A stretch of DNA of 64,000 bases from Theocolax elegans (lineage: Eukaryota; Arthropoda; Insecta; Hymenoptera; Cerocephalidae), in contig CM047426.1 of NCBI GenBank assembly GCA_026168455.1, forward strand, positions 2,907,501 through 2,971,500, written 5' to 3'. Position 1 is the stretch's first letter. Every line of letters begins with the position of its first letter. The translations under genes were made by a program, and so were the position numbers. Positions 49,136-61,966 of the stretch are shown here, piece by piece. The notes under the pieces are model-generated. The model was not told where the DNA came from and ran no database searches. It saw only the letters and a list, made by a program, of their open reading frames with translations.

Positions 49136-51733
49136 TTTTTGGTGCTAGGTGTGGGGTGTTCGATTTCGGAGAGGAATAGGTAAAAACCAATCCAGTAGAC
49201 TAATTTGTCATCATATCCTCTAACGGTATGTGACAAATAAGTCGATAGTGGAATTCCTCCTACTTCAGCTGGATAACATAGTATGGTCAATAAATTGTCT
49301 TCAGATGATATATTTCTCAAATAATCTTTTCTAATTATAAAATTTGCATGACTAAACTGATTGATTATAAATCCAATATTAGGTGTAAATCCCCTTTTGC
49401 TATAGCCTCAGATATAGTATTTATAGTGATATGGCAGGAAGCAATAGTTGATAGGCCATCATTTATATCAGGGATCATACGGTAGGATTTCTTTAATACT
49501 GTCCTTATAGCCTCACCCTCAAAGTAGCGTACTTTTCCGTATTCGAAAAGTCTACTTGAGTACCAGGTTTCTTCTTTCTTTAGTACCAAACCTACGCTAT
49601 CAAAATTATCAGTTAGTGTGTGAAGAAAACCTGTTCTTATTTCTTGAGATAATAATTGTTGTTCTTCATTCAGATGCATTACAATCACTTGATTATCTCC
49701 CTGACATATTAGGTCTATTTTTATATTATGCATTTCAGCTGTTAACTTTATAACTGTGATCGTTATCCACGTCCAGAGTTTCTGTCTCATCCCTTCCATT
49801 CCTCCAGCATGATTTCTAATCAAATATTCTCCCTCAATGGGTTCATTATTAATGGACTCAGGGGGGTGGAGTCGGCTGTTCGTGAATATATACGCCATGT
49901 GAAACCATAAGTGGTTATCACGATATAGACTTCTTAGGCCGAATAGCTGGTCTAAGATCTCTCCGAAAGGAGCAACTAGAGCATGGCGAAACATGATATT
50001 CCAGCTGGATAAGTCTAAATTCAGGATATTTGAGTTTTTGGTGAGTTTTTTGTAGTTTCACACACTCTTGTCAGTAATGCTAACTCACCATCCGTCATGG
50101 TCTGTTCTGGCACATATTTGAAAATCTTATCGGCTATATTCTTTTCCATGGAAACTTGAATTAAACGTTGGTTAAAAGTTTGCTTGACAAAACCACGCCC
50201 TTCTAATTTTATCTCCTGTTCTTTACGACATATTGAGCAGCATAAGTCCTCCCTTTCGAATTCACCTAGATCCCTAGCTTCTACTAATTTCCGAACAATA
50301 TCCCTCTCAGACTTTAAATACTGGCTAATTATTCTACGCTCGATTGGTTTATTCGAGTTGGGATGCCTAGGTTTTCTTGTACCATACAGATAATGAAATG
50401 CACATGTATCATACTCTCTGCTCCATTCGTTAAGGGGAACTGCGGAAGCTGAATCTTTGAGTAACTCAGCAACGTTTGGGGAATAGTCATAATCAAGTGT
50501 CTTGTCAAAAATTATCGAATTCCAAAGATCATAATTTGAATAAATACTTTCAGGTATAGATTTGTTAGATTTAAGTAAGTCAAATAAAATATCTGGGCAG
50601 TATTTAAACTTAGGAAGTGTGTTTTCCTTCTTTTTATAATTAATTATTATATCCCTTTTAGCTATCCCTAAGCAATTCTTTACAGTCGTCTCATTAATAT
50701 TTATTAGTATTTTTTCCTTTTTCTCTGATCTTGTTAAAACTACCATCTATAGGAAGAACCGGATGTCCCATTGTTTTAGTAAGACCGGTCAATTCTAATG
50801 AAATTTTTATCTCATCGCGACTAGTGTTCGAGGGCAGTAAAAAATCTAAGCAATCCTCAGTCATATTATAGGGTTGTAGTACTAGCTTGATCTCATTTAG
50901 AGTAGAATTATACAGATCAGAAAAGCCTAAATCTTCTTCTTCATCTTTGATAATATAACCTATTACATAGGGTTCCCATAAACTCATTAATTTATAAATA
51001 TTGTATGTAATATTGACCTCAATTCTTCCCATTTGTCTAACGTATTTACAATTCTATTTAGGAAAGAATCTCGGTAAACCTCGAAGAAATCTGTTAAAAG
51101 TCCTACTAACAATACAGTTGTCCGAGCTTGAATGTTGTCTAACTGACAGATTAATAAAGAGGTAGGTCCTATTGATCCACCATGTTCTATACAACTAAAA
51201 AAACATAAATCAGGATCGAGTAAAATATCTTCAAACGGTTTTAAGTCTCCATAAGGGACTCTGTCTTTACATATTATATCTTTTATCTTTTCGACAGTCT
51301 GTCCTCTTCTAAAGTGATAGTCTAATACATGGGAATGTTCGCTCAAGTAAGTAAATAATTCTGCTGCTTTATCATCAATTTCGTCCTTTAGGTTTCTTTG
51401 TTCAGTACAAATATTGCTTGTGTAATATACCTGTTGTAACGCCCAAGAGCGAACAGATGTCTTTATTATGTACATAAGATCCTTATGGCTTTTCTCCTTT
51501 CTAATCTTAAGTTTATCAGAAACTCTATCTACCCATTTGTTTAAGCATTTGTAGGGATCTGGACATTGTTTATATACATGACTATCAATTTTGTGTTCTT
51601 TTACCAATTCGACTAAATGTTTATGCCTTTTACATAGTGGTTTAAAACCAGAGTCCAATAACATTTCAGCCTCATCATTTACTATAGGAGAGGATCTAGT
51701 AGATTTCACTCGATTCGACCTCATTAGAGCCAT
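49117..51733 (-). pseudogene. endogenous viral L polymerase fragment, copy 2, frameshifted
   Basis: Same content as copy 1 but split into several frames by four single-base changes, mostly in homopolymers: near 49387, 50030, 50711 and 51004. Motif C (GDNQ) is intact in the piece 49365-49994. One private substitution (Ser to Cys in the SSHITI segment). The single-base homopolymer nature of the breaks makes assembly error as likely as true decay. Confidence 0.88.
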
Positions 51734-52685
51734 ACCACTACCTATAGTTCAAAATTCATTAAACATTTCTGATACTTTTGCATATATATGGCCAAATTAT
51801 AAATATTTTGCCTTAAATAATCTACTAAACACATATATTCCTATAGACATTGAAAATATAGAAAAATGTAAAAAACTACATGAGTTATACATTTGTAAAA
51901 ACATGGAACCACCAATGAGTATAAATACATATAGCCCTTGTGAAATAAAATTAAGCATTAATACTATAACTCACGATTTATCAGATTGTAATATAAAATT
52001 AATTAAATTTCAAAACACACATTGGACACGAACAAATACTCCAAACGTATGGATATATTCAACAAATAAAAACGAAGAAATAATAGGGAAATGTAAACGA
52101 TCAGCGGATCGTAAATTAACATTAAACGGAATAGGATTATTAAGATTACCAAAAAATTGTATTATCGAAACGCCCACCACAAAATTAATAGCGAATCGTG
52201 AAGTTACAACTAATTTTACTAGTTACTTATTTAACGATAATATGTTGAATATTACAAATATATTAAATAGTACCAAACTAAATATTTCGAAGGTAATAGA
52301 AACTCAGAATTATAACCTAAAAGAACATTCGACTATATCATTATCCACTGGAAAGGATTTACACGAAATAATTGAAAAAGCAAAAAATATAGCAAATTAC
52401 CATAAAATTACTAATCAGGTGTCTCAATTACAAGATACGTTTATATACTCGGGTTCAAGCATAATATTAATATTAATAATTATAATTATAATATGGAGGA
52501 TTCTCGTGAGACGGGGGGCCCCTTTTACTAATCAAAATAGACTGATTTTAGGTCCAATAGCATCATCATCACCAACAACCAGCCAGCCTTTCAATTCTGA
52601 AGAATTATTACAAGTAATCAAATTCTACAATTCTGATTATCGTCGAAAACTAGAGGAAAATCGAACAAAAGAAACCGGATTATAA
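51734..52685 (+). CDS. Env (F-like) C-terminal fragment, copy 2, frame open
   Basis: Sense-strand fragment of a baculovirus-F/errantivirus-type envelope glycoprotein. It shows the Cys pattern of the family (YICKN..., SPCEI, SDCNI, GKCKR, KNCII) with the W..T.TPN.W block, several N-glycosylation sequons, a G.G.L.LP.NC segment, a heptad-like stretch, a transmembrane segment (about residues 290-306 of the 364-codon open frame, a poly-Ile/Leu run) and a cytoplasmic tail starting RRG. The open frame reads upstream into antisense L sequence (from 51591), but that part is not Env. There is no ATG before about residue 109 of the frame, so translation start is unclear. Env N-terminal half and fusion peptide are missing. 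In errantiviruses Env sits after gag-pol; here the L segment takes that place. Confidence 0.8.
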
Positions 52686-53047
52686 CCTTTAGCTATATCA
52701 CCACATTCAACATATATATTGTTAAAATTATTACTGCTTTTATGAATCAAAACGAAACTGTCATTATTTTACTACTAATTATATTGCGATTGTATTTTAG
52801 AATTATTTAATTACCGTTTACATTGTAAAAAAAAAAAACAAAATTATAATATTGCTACGAAACCATTTATTGTAAAAAAAAATTACTACTCAAAATGTAT
52901 GAAAATATGTATGTAATTATAAGAAAAATATTGTATATGCGCAAAAATGTATGAAAATATGTATGTAATCGTAAGAAAAATATTGTATATGCGCAAAAAT
53001 GTATTAAAATATACGTCGAGGGCGACGTTTTGCAAAAACCCCGGACG

Positions 53048-53537
53048 TGTTACGTGTGGATACACGTCACGGATGTATTAAAATAAGTAAATTGTTGTTC
53101 GTCGAAAATGCTGACCATTCAGGTCATTAAACGGTGCCACGCGACTTCGCAACTTGAGCATCGGTGCAACCTGAAGCGCAAGGATCAGCTAAGCGCCCCT
53201 CCGATTACACTTGTATATAGGTCACTAAACTTATATAAAAGAAGACGGTAATAAACAAACGGGAGCGAAAAAGTGAAAAGGAAAGAGAGAAGACAGAAGT
53301 GACATTTTACGAGTGGATTCAACGCGAAGACACGGAGACACGATATCGCCAGGATCGTTCTCCCTACAGCCTTAACGACAAAACGCAAGCCAACCAAAGC
53401 ACTAAAACCTGGAGAACAACAGAACAACAGAACAACAACTCATCCACCTCTTTACACTTGTACTCGCTGAGTTTTAGATTCAACGAGCAGCGGTAACCAC
53501 GAAAAAACGATACAGACGTTACCGTTCAAACGTAACA
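53048..53537 (+). repeat. LTR 3 (complete)
   Basis: Same as LTR 1 by eye, with TG..CA ends; between units 2 and 3. Confidence 0.88.
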
Positions 53538-56136
53538 TTTTTGGTGCTAGGTGTGGGGTGTTCGATTTCGGAGAGGAATAGGTAAAAACCAATCCAGTAG
53601 ACTAATTTGTCATCATATCCTCTAACGGTATGTGACAAATAAGTCGATAGTGGAATTCCTCCTACTTCAGCTGGATAACATAGTATGGTCAATAAATTGT
53701 CTTCAGATGATATATTTCTCAAATAATCTTTTCTAATTATAAAATTTGCATGACTAAACTGATTGATTATAAATCCAATATTAGGTGTAAAATCCCCTTT
53801 TGCTATAGCCTCAGATATAGTATTTATAGTGCTATGGCTGGAAGCAATAGTTGATAGGCCATCATTTATATCAGGGATCATACGGTAGGATTTCTTTAAT
53901 ACTGTCCTTATAGCCTCACCCTCAAAGTAGCGTACTTTTCCGTATTCGAAAAGTCTACTTGAGTACCAGGTTTCTTCTTTCTTTAGTACCAAACCTACGC
54001 TATCAAAATTATCAGTTAGTGTGTGAAGAAAACCTGTTCTTATTTCTTGAGATAATAATTGTTGTTCTTCATTCAGATGCATTACAATCACTTGATTATC
54101 TCCCTGACATATTAGGTCTATTTTTATATTATGCATTTCAGCTGTTAACTTTATAACTGTGATCGTTATCCACGTCCAGAGTTTCTGTCTCATCCCTTCC
54201 ATTCCTCCAGCATGATTTCTAATCAAATATTCTCCCTCAATGGGTTCATTATTAATGGACTCAGGGGGGTGGAGTCGGCTGTTCGTGAATATATACGCCA
54301 TGTGAAACCATAAGTGGTTATCACGATATAGACTTCTTAGGCCGAATAGCTGGTCTAAGATCTCTCCGAAAGGAGCAACTAGAGCATGGCGAAACATGAT
54401 ATTCCAGCTGGATAAGTCTAAATTCAGGATATTTGAGTTTTTGGTGAGTTTTTTGTAGTTTCACACACTCTTGTCAGTAATGCTAACTCACCATCCGTCA
54501 TGGTCTGTTCTGGCACATATTTGAAAATCTTATCGGCTATATTCTTTTCCATGGAAACTTGAATTAAACGTTGGTTAAAAGTTTGCTTGACAAAACCACG
54601 CCCTTCTAATTTTATCTCCTGTTCTTTACGACATATTGAGCAGCATAAGTCCTCCCTTTCGAATTCACCTAGATCCCTAGCTTCTACTAATTTCCGAACA
54701 ATATCCCTCTCAGACTTTAAATACTGGCTAATTATTCTACGCTCGATTGGTTTATTCGAGTTGGGATGCCTAGGTTTTCTTGTACCATACAGATAATGAA
54801 ATGCACATGTATCATACTCTCTGCTCCATTCGTTAAGGGGAACTGCGGAAGCTGAATCTTTGAGTAACTCAGCAACGTTTGGGGAATAGTCATAATCAAG
54901 TGTCTTGTCAAAAATTATCGAATTCCAAAGATCATAATTTGAATAAATACTTTCAGGTATAGATTTGTTAGATTTAAATAAGTCAAATAAAATATCTGGG
55001 CAGTATTTAAACTTAGGAAGTGTGTTTTCCTTCTTTTTATAATTAATTATTATATCCCTTTTAGCTATCCCTAAGCAATTCTTTACAGTCGTCTCATTAA
55101 TATTTATTAGTATTTTTCCTTTTTCTCTGATCTTGTTAAAACTACCATCTATAGGAAGAACCGGATGTCCCATTGTTTTAGTAAGACCGGTCAATTCTAA
55201 TGAAATTTTTATCTCATCGCGACTAGTGTTCGAGGGCAGTAAAAAATCTAAGCAATCCTCAGTCATATTATAGGGTTGTAGTACTAGCTTGATCTCATTT
55301 AGAGTAGAATTATACAGATCAGAAAAGCCTAAATCTTCTTCTTCATCTTTGATAATATAACCTATTACATAGGGTTCCCATAAACTCATTAATTTATAAA
55401 TATTGTTATGTAATATTGACCTCAATTCTTCCCATTTGTCTAACGTATTTACAATTCTATTTAGGAAAGAATCTCGGTAAACCTCGAAGAAATCTGTTAA
55501 AAGTCCTACTAACAATACAGTTGTCCGAGCTTGAATGTTGTCTAACTGACAGATTAATAAAGAGGTAGGTCCTATTGATCCACCATGTTCTATACAACTA
55601 AAAAAACATAAATCAGGATCGAGTAAAATATCTTCAAACGGTTTTAAGTCTCCATAAGGGACTCTGTCTTTACATATTATATCTTTTATCTTTTCGACAG
55701 TCTGTCCTCTTCTAAAGTGATAGTCTAATACATGGGAATGTTCGCTCAAGTAAGTAAATAATTCTGCTGCTTTATCATCAATTTCGTCCTTTAGGTTTCT
55801 TTGTTCAGTACAAATATTGCTTGTGTAATATACCTGTTGTAACGCCCAAGAGCGAACAGATGTCTTTATTATGTACATAAGATCCTTATGGCTTTTCTCC
55901 TTTCTAATCTTAAGTTTATCAGAAACTCTATCTACCCATTTGTTTAAGCATTTGTAGGGATCTGGACATTGTTTATATACATGACTATCAATTTTGTGTT
56001 CTTTTACCAATTCGACTAAATGTTTATGCCTTTTACATAGTGGTTTAAAACCAGAGTCCAATAACATTTCAGCCTCATCATTTACTATAGGAGAGGATCT
56101 AGTAGATTTCACTCGATTCGACCTCATTAGAGCCAT
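53519..56136 (-). pseudogene. endogenous viral L polymerase fragment, copy 3, one frameshift
   Basis: Two long frames, 54424-56136 (570 codons, N-terminal part) and 53519-54397 (292 codons, with motifs B and C), separated by a single missing T in a short run near 54430, the same place where copy 2 is broken. Private substitutions: Leu to Phe in the DLLKSNK segment and Ile to Ser in SSHITI. Otherwise as copy 1. Confidence 0.88.
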
Positions 56137-57088
56137 ACCACTACCTATAGTTCAAAATTCATTAAACATTTCTGATACTTTTGCATATATATGGCCAAAT
56201 TATAAATATTTTGCCTTAAATAATCTACTAAACACATATATTCCTATAGACATTGAAAATATAGAAAAATGTAAAAAACTACATGAGTTATACATTTGTA
56301 AAAACATGGAACCACCAATGAGTATAAATACATATAGCCCTTGTGAAATAAAATTAAGCATTAATACTATAACTCACGATTTATCAGATTGTAATATAAA
56401 ATTAATTAAATTTCAAAACACACATTGGACACGAACAAATACTCCAAACGTATGGATATATTCAACAAATAAAAACGAAGAAATAATAGGGAAATGTAAA
56501 CGATCAGCGGATCGTAAATTAACATTAAACGGAATAGGATTATTAAGATTACCAAAAAATTGTATTATCGAAACGCCCACCACAAAATTAATAGCGAATC
56601 GTGAAGTTACAACTAATTTTACTAGTTACTTATTTAACGATAATATGTTGAATATTACAAATATATTAAATAGTACCAAACTAAATATTTCGAAGGTAAT
56701 AGAAACTCAGAATTATAACCTAAAAGAACATTCGACTATATCATTATCCACTGGAAAGGATTTACACGAAATAATTGAAAAAGCAAAAAATATAGCAAAT
56801 TACCATAAAATTACTAATCAGGTGTCTCAATTACAAGATACGTTTATATACTCGGGTTCAAGCATAATATTAATATTAATAATTATAATTATAATATGGA
56901 GGATTCTCGTGAGACGGGGGGCCCCTTTTACTAATCAAAATAGACTGATTTTAGGTCCAATAGCATCATCATCACCAACAACCAGCCAGCCTTTCAATTC
57001 TGAAGAATTATTACAAGTAATCAAATTCTACAATTCTGATTATCGTCGAAAACTAGAGGAAAATCGAACAAAAGAAACCGGATTATAA
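56137..57088 (+). CDS. Env (F-like) C-terminal fragment, copy 3, frame open
   Basis: Identical in translation to copy 2 as far as I can see, with the same transmembrane run and tail. The open frame extends upstream into antisense L sequence (from 55994) and lacks an early ATG. Confidence 0.8.
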
Positions 57089-57449
57089 CCTTTAGCTATA
57101 TCACCACATTCAACATATATATTGTTAAAATTATTACTGCTTTTATGAATCAAAACGAAACTGTCATTATTTTACTACTAATTATATTGCGATTGTATTT
57201 TAGAATTATTTAATTACCGTTACATTGTAAAAAAAAAAAACAAAATTATAATATTGCTACGAAACCATTTATTGTAAAAAAAAATTACTACTCAAAATGT
57301 ATGAAAATATGTATGTAATTATAAGAAAAATATTGTATATGCGCAAAAATGTATGAAAATATGTATGTAATCGTAAGAAAAATATTGTATATGCGCAAAA
57401 ATGTATTAAAATATACGTCGAGGGCGACGTTTTGCAAAAACCCCGGACG

Positions 57450-57939
57450 TGTTACGTGTGGATACACGTCACGGATGTATTAAAATAAGTAAATTGTTGT
57501 TCGTCGAAAATGCTGACCATTCAGGTCATTAAACGGTGCCACGCGACTTCGCAACTTGAGCATCGGTGCAACCTGAAGCGCAAGGATCAGCTAAGCGCCC
57601 CTCCGATTACACTTGTATATAGGTCACTAAACTTATATAAAAGAAGACGGTAATAAACAAACGGGAGCGAAAAAGTGAAAAGGAAAGAGAGAAGACAGAA
57701 GTGACATTTTACGAGTGGATTCAACGCGAAGACACGGAGACACGATATCGCCAGGATCGTTCTCCCTACAGCCTTAACGACAAAACGCAAGCCAACCAAA
57801 GCACTAAAACCTGGAGAACAACAGAACAACAGAACAACAACTCATCCACCTCTTTACACTTGTACTCGCTGAGTTTTAGATTCAACGAGCAGCGGTAACC
57901 ACGAAAAAACGATACAGACGTTACCGTTCAAACGTAACA
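57450..57939 (+). repeat. LTR 4 (complete)
   Basis: Same as LTR 1 by eye, with TG..CA ends; between units 3 and 4. Confidence 0.88.
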
Positions 57940-60539
57940 TTTTTGGTGCTAGGTGTGGGGTGTTCGATTTCGGAGAGGAATAGGTAAAAACCAATCCAGT
58001 AGACTAATTTGTCATCATATCCTCTAACGGTATGTGACAAATAAGTCGATAGTGGAATTCCTCCTACTTCAGCTGGATAACATAGTATGGTCAATAAATT
58101 GTCTTCAGATGATATATTTCTCAAATAATCTTTTCTAATTATAAAATTTGCATGACTAAACTGATTGATTATAAATCCAATATTAGGTGTAAAATCCCCT
58201 TTTGCTATAGCCTCAGATATAGTATTTATAGTGATATGGCTGGAAGCAATAGTTGATAGGCCATCATTTATATCAGGGATCATACGGTAGGATTTCTTTA
58301 ATACTGTCCTTATAGCCTCACCCTCAAAGTAGCGTACTTTTCCGTATTTGAAAAGTCTACTTGAGTACCAGGTTTCTTCTTTCTTTAGTACCAAACCTAC
58401 GCTATCAAAATTATCAGTTAGTGTGTGAAGAAAACCTGTTCTTATTTCTTGAGATAATAATTGTTGTTCTTTATTCAGATGCATTACAATCACTTGATTA
58501 TCTCCCTGACATATTAGGTCTATTTTTATATTATGCATTTCAGCTGTTAACTTTATAACTGTGATCGTTATCCACGTCCAGAGTTTCTGTCTCATCCCTT
58601 CCATTCCTCCAGCATGATTTCTAATCAAATATTCTCCCTCAATGGGTTCATTATTAATGGACTCAGGGGGTGGAGTCGGCTGTTCGTGAATATATACGCC
58701 ATGTGAAACCATAAGTGGTTATCACGATATAGACTTCCTAGGCCGAATAGCTGGTCTAAGATCTCTCCGAAAGGAGCAACTAGAGCATGGCGAAACATGA
58801 TATTCCAGCTGGATAAGTCTAAATTCAGGATAATTTGAGTTTTTGGTGAGTTTTTTGTAGTTTCACACACTCTTGTCAGTAATGCTAACTCACCATCCGT
58901 CATGGTCTGTTCTGGCACATATTTGAAAATCTTATCGGCTATATTCTTTTCCATGGAAACTTGAATTAAACGTTGGTTAAAAGTTTGCTTGACAAAACCA
59001 CGCCCTTCTAATTTTATCTCCTGTTCTTTACGACATATTGAGCAGCATAAGTCCTCCCTTTCGAATTCACCTAGATCCCTAGCTTCTACTAATTTCCGAA
59101 CAATATCCCTCTCAGACTTTAAATACTGGCTAATTATTCTACGCTCGATTGGTTTATTCGAGTTGGGATGCCTAGGTTTTCTTGTACCATACAGATAATG
59201 AAATGCACATGTATCATACTCTCTGCTCCATTCGTTAAGGGGAACTGCGGAAGCTGAATCTTTGAGTAACTCAGCAACGTTTGGGGAATAGTCATAATCA
59301 AGTGACTTGTCAAAAATTATCGAATTCCAAAGATCATAATTTGAATAAATACTTTCAGGTATAGATTTGTTAGATTTAAGTAAGTCAAATAAAATATCTG
59401 GGCAGTATTTAAACCTAGGAAGTGTGTTTTTCTTCTTTTTATAATTAATTATTATATCCCTTTTAGCTATCCCTAAGCAATTCTTTACAGTCGTCTCATT
59501 AATATTTATTAGTATTTTTCCTTTTTCTCTGATCTTGTTAAAACTACCATCTATAGGAAGAACCGGATGTCCCATTGTTTTAGTAAGACCGGTCAATTCT
59601 AATGAAATTTTTATCTCATCGCGACTAGTGTTCGAGGGCAGTAAAAAATCTAAGCAACCCTCAGTCATATTATAGGGTTGTAGTACTAGCTTGATCTCAT
59701 TTAGAGTAGAATTATACAGATCAGAAAAGCCTAAATCTTCTTCTTCATCTTTGATAATATAACCTATTACATAGGGTTCCCATAAACTCATTAATTTATA
59801 AATATTGTTATGTAATATTGACCTCAATTCTTCCCATTTGTCTAACGTATTTACAATTCTATTTAGGAAAGAATCTCGGTAAACCTCGAAGAAATCTGTT
59901 AAAAGTCCTACTAACAATACAGTTGTCCGAGCTTGAATGTTGTCTAACTGACAGATTAATAAAGAGGTAGGTCCTATTGATCCACCATGTTCTATACAAC
60001 TAAAAAAAACATAAATCAGGATCGAGTAAAATATCTTCAAACGGTTTTAAGTCTCCATAAGGGACTCTGTCTTTACATATTATATCTTTTATCTTTTCGA
60101 CAGTCTGTCCTCTTCTAAAGTGATAGTCTAATACATGGGAATGTTCGCTCAAGTAAGTAAATAATTCTGCTGCTTTATCATCAATTTCGTCCTTTAGGTT
60201 TCTTTGTTCAGTACAAATATTGCTTGTGTAATATACCTGTTGTAACGCCCAAGAGCGAACAGATGTCTTTATTATGTACATAAGATCCTTATGGCTTTTC
60301 TCCTTTCTAATCTTAAGTTTATCAGAAACTCTATCTACCCATTTGTTTAAGCATTTGTAGGGATCTGGACATTGTTTATATACATGACTATCAATTTTGT
60401 GTTCTTTTACCAATTCGACTAAATGTTTATGCCTTTTACATAGTGGTTTAAAACCAGAGTCCAATAACATTTCAGCCTCATCATTTACTATAGGAGAGGA
60501 TCTAGTAGATTTCACTCGATTCGACCTCATTAGAGCCAT
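57921..60539 (-). pseudogene. endogenous viral L polymerase fragment, copy 4, frameshifted and most diverged
   Basis: Breaks: a missing G in a G-run near 58669 and an added A in an A-run near 60003. At least seven private amino-acid changes (for example Glu to Lys three times, Arg to Gly near motif A, Asp to Gly), more than any other copy. Motifs A, B and C remain. It is the copy next to the truncated LTR at the array edge. Confidence 0.88.
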
Positions 60540-61488
60540 ACCACTACCTATAGTTCAAAATTCATTAAACATTTCTGATACTTTTGCATATATATGGCCA
60601 AATTATAAATATTTTGCCTTAAATAATCTACTAAACACATATATTCCTATAGACATTGAAAATATAGAAAAATGTAAAAAACTACATGAGTTATACATTT
60701 GTAAAAACATGGAACCACCAATGAGTATAAATACATATAGCCCTTGTGAAATAAATTAAGCATTAATACTATAACTCACGATTTATCAGATTGTAATATA
60801 AAATTAATTAAATTTCAAAACACACATTGGACACGAACAAATACTCCAAACGTATGGATATATTCAACAAATAAAAACGAAGAAATAATAGGGAAATGTA
60901 AACGATCAGCGGATCGTAAATTAACATTAAACGGAATAGGATTATTAAGATTACCAAAAAATTGTATTATCGAAACGCCCACCACAAAATTAATAGCGAA
61001 TCGTGAAGTTACAACTAATTTTACTAGTTACTTATTTAACGATAATATGTTGAATATTACAAATATATTAAATAGTACCAAACTAAATATTTCGAAGGTA
61101 ATAGAAACTCAGAATTATAACCTAAAAGAACATTCGACTATCATTATCCACTGGAAAGGATTTACACGAAATAATTGAAAAAGCAAAAAATATAGCAAAT
61201 TACCATAAAATTACTAATCAGGTGTCTCAATTACAAGATACGTTTATATACTCGGGTTCAAGCATAATATTAATATTAATAATTATAATTATAATATGGA
61301 GGATTCTCGTGAGACGGGGGGCCCCTTTTACTAATCAAAATAGACTGATTTTAGGTCCAATAGCATCATCATCACCAACAACCAGCCAGCCTTTCAATTC
61401 TGAAGAATTATTACAAGTAATCAAATTCTACAATTCTGATTATCGTCGAAAACTAGAGGAAAATCGAACAAAAGAAACCGGATTATAA
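60540..61488 (+). pseudogene. Env (F-like) C-terminal fragment, copy 4, broken
   Basis: A one-base deletion in an A-run near 60752 ends the first frame at 60759, and a two-base deletion near 61140 (TATATC to TATC) breaks it again. The last 88 codons with the transmembrane run and tail are open to 61488. Confidence 0.8.
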
Positions 61489-61849
61489 CCTTTAGCTATA
61501 TCACCACATTCAACATATATATTGTTAAAATTATTACTGCTTTTATGAATCAAAACGAAACTGTCATTATTTTACTACTAATTATATTGCGATTGTATTT
61601 TAGAATTATTTAATTACCGTTTACATTGTAAAAAAAAAAACAAAATTATAATATTGCTACGAAACCATTTATTGTAAAAAAAAATTACTACTCAAAATGT
61701 ATGAAAATATGTATGTAATTATAAGAAAAATATTGTATATGCGCAAAAATGTATGAAAATATGTATGTAATCGTAAGAAAAATATTGTATATGCGCAAAA
61801 ATGTATTAAAATATACGTCGAGGGCGACGTTTTGCAAAAACCCCGGACG

Positions 61850-61966
61850 TGTTACGTGTGGATACACGTCACGGATGTATTAAAATAAGTAAATTGTTGT
61901 TCGTCGAAAATGCTGACCATTCAGGTCATTAAACGGTGCCACGCGACTTCGCAACTTGAGCATCGT
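61850..61966 (+). repeat. LTR 5 (truncated, first 117 bp)
   Basis: Matches LTR positions 1-117, then sequence changes abruptly after GAGCATCG. The TATA box and everything 3' are missing. This marks the right breakpoint of the array. Confidence 0.85.

Larger units (their letters stand above)
44244..61966 (+). mobile_element. tandem array of a chimeric LTR element carrying viral L and Env sequence
   Basis: Four complete units and a truncated fifth LTR are seen. Unit starts are 44244, 48646, 53048, 57450 and 61850 (steps 4402, 4402, 4402 and 4400). Order in each unit: LTR (490 bp), candidate primer-binding site, antisense viral L fragment (about 2.6 kb), sense Env C-terminal fragment (about 0.95 kb), 360-bp 3' segment, next LTR. 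Neighbouring units share one LTR, the structure expected from head-to-tail multimers of a one-LTR circle. No gag, protease, reverse transcriptase or integrase is present, so it cannot move by itself. The left edge is a clean LTR start; the right edge is cut 117 bases into an LTR, so no target duplication can be checked. Confidence 0.85.
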
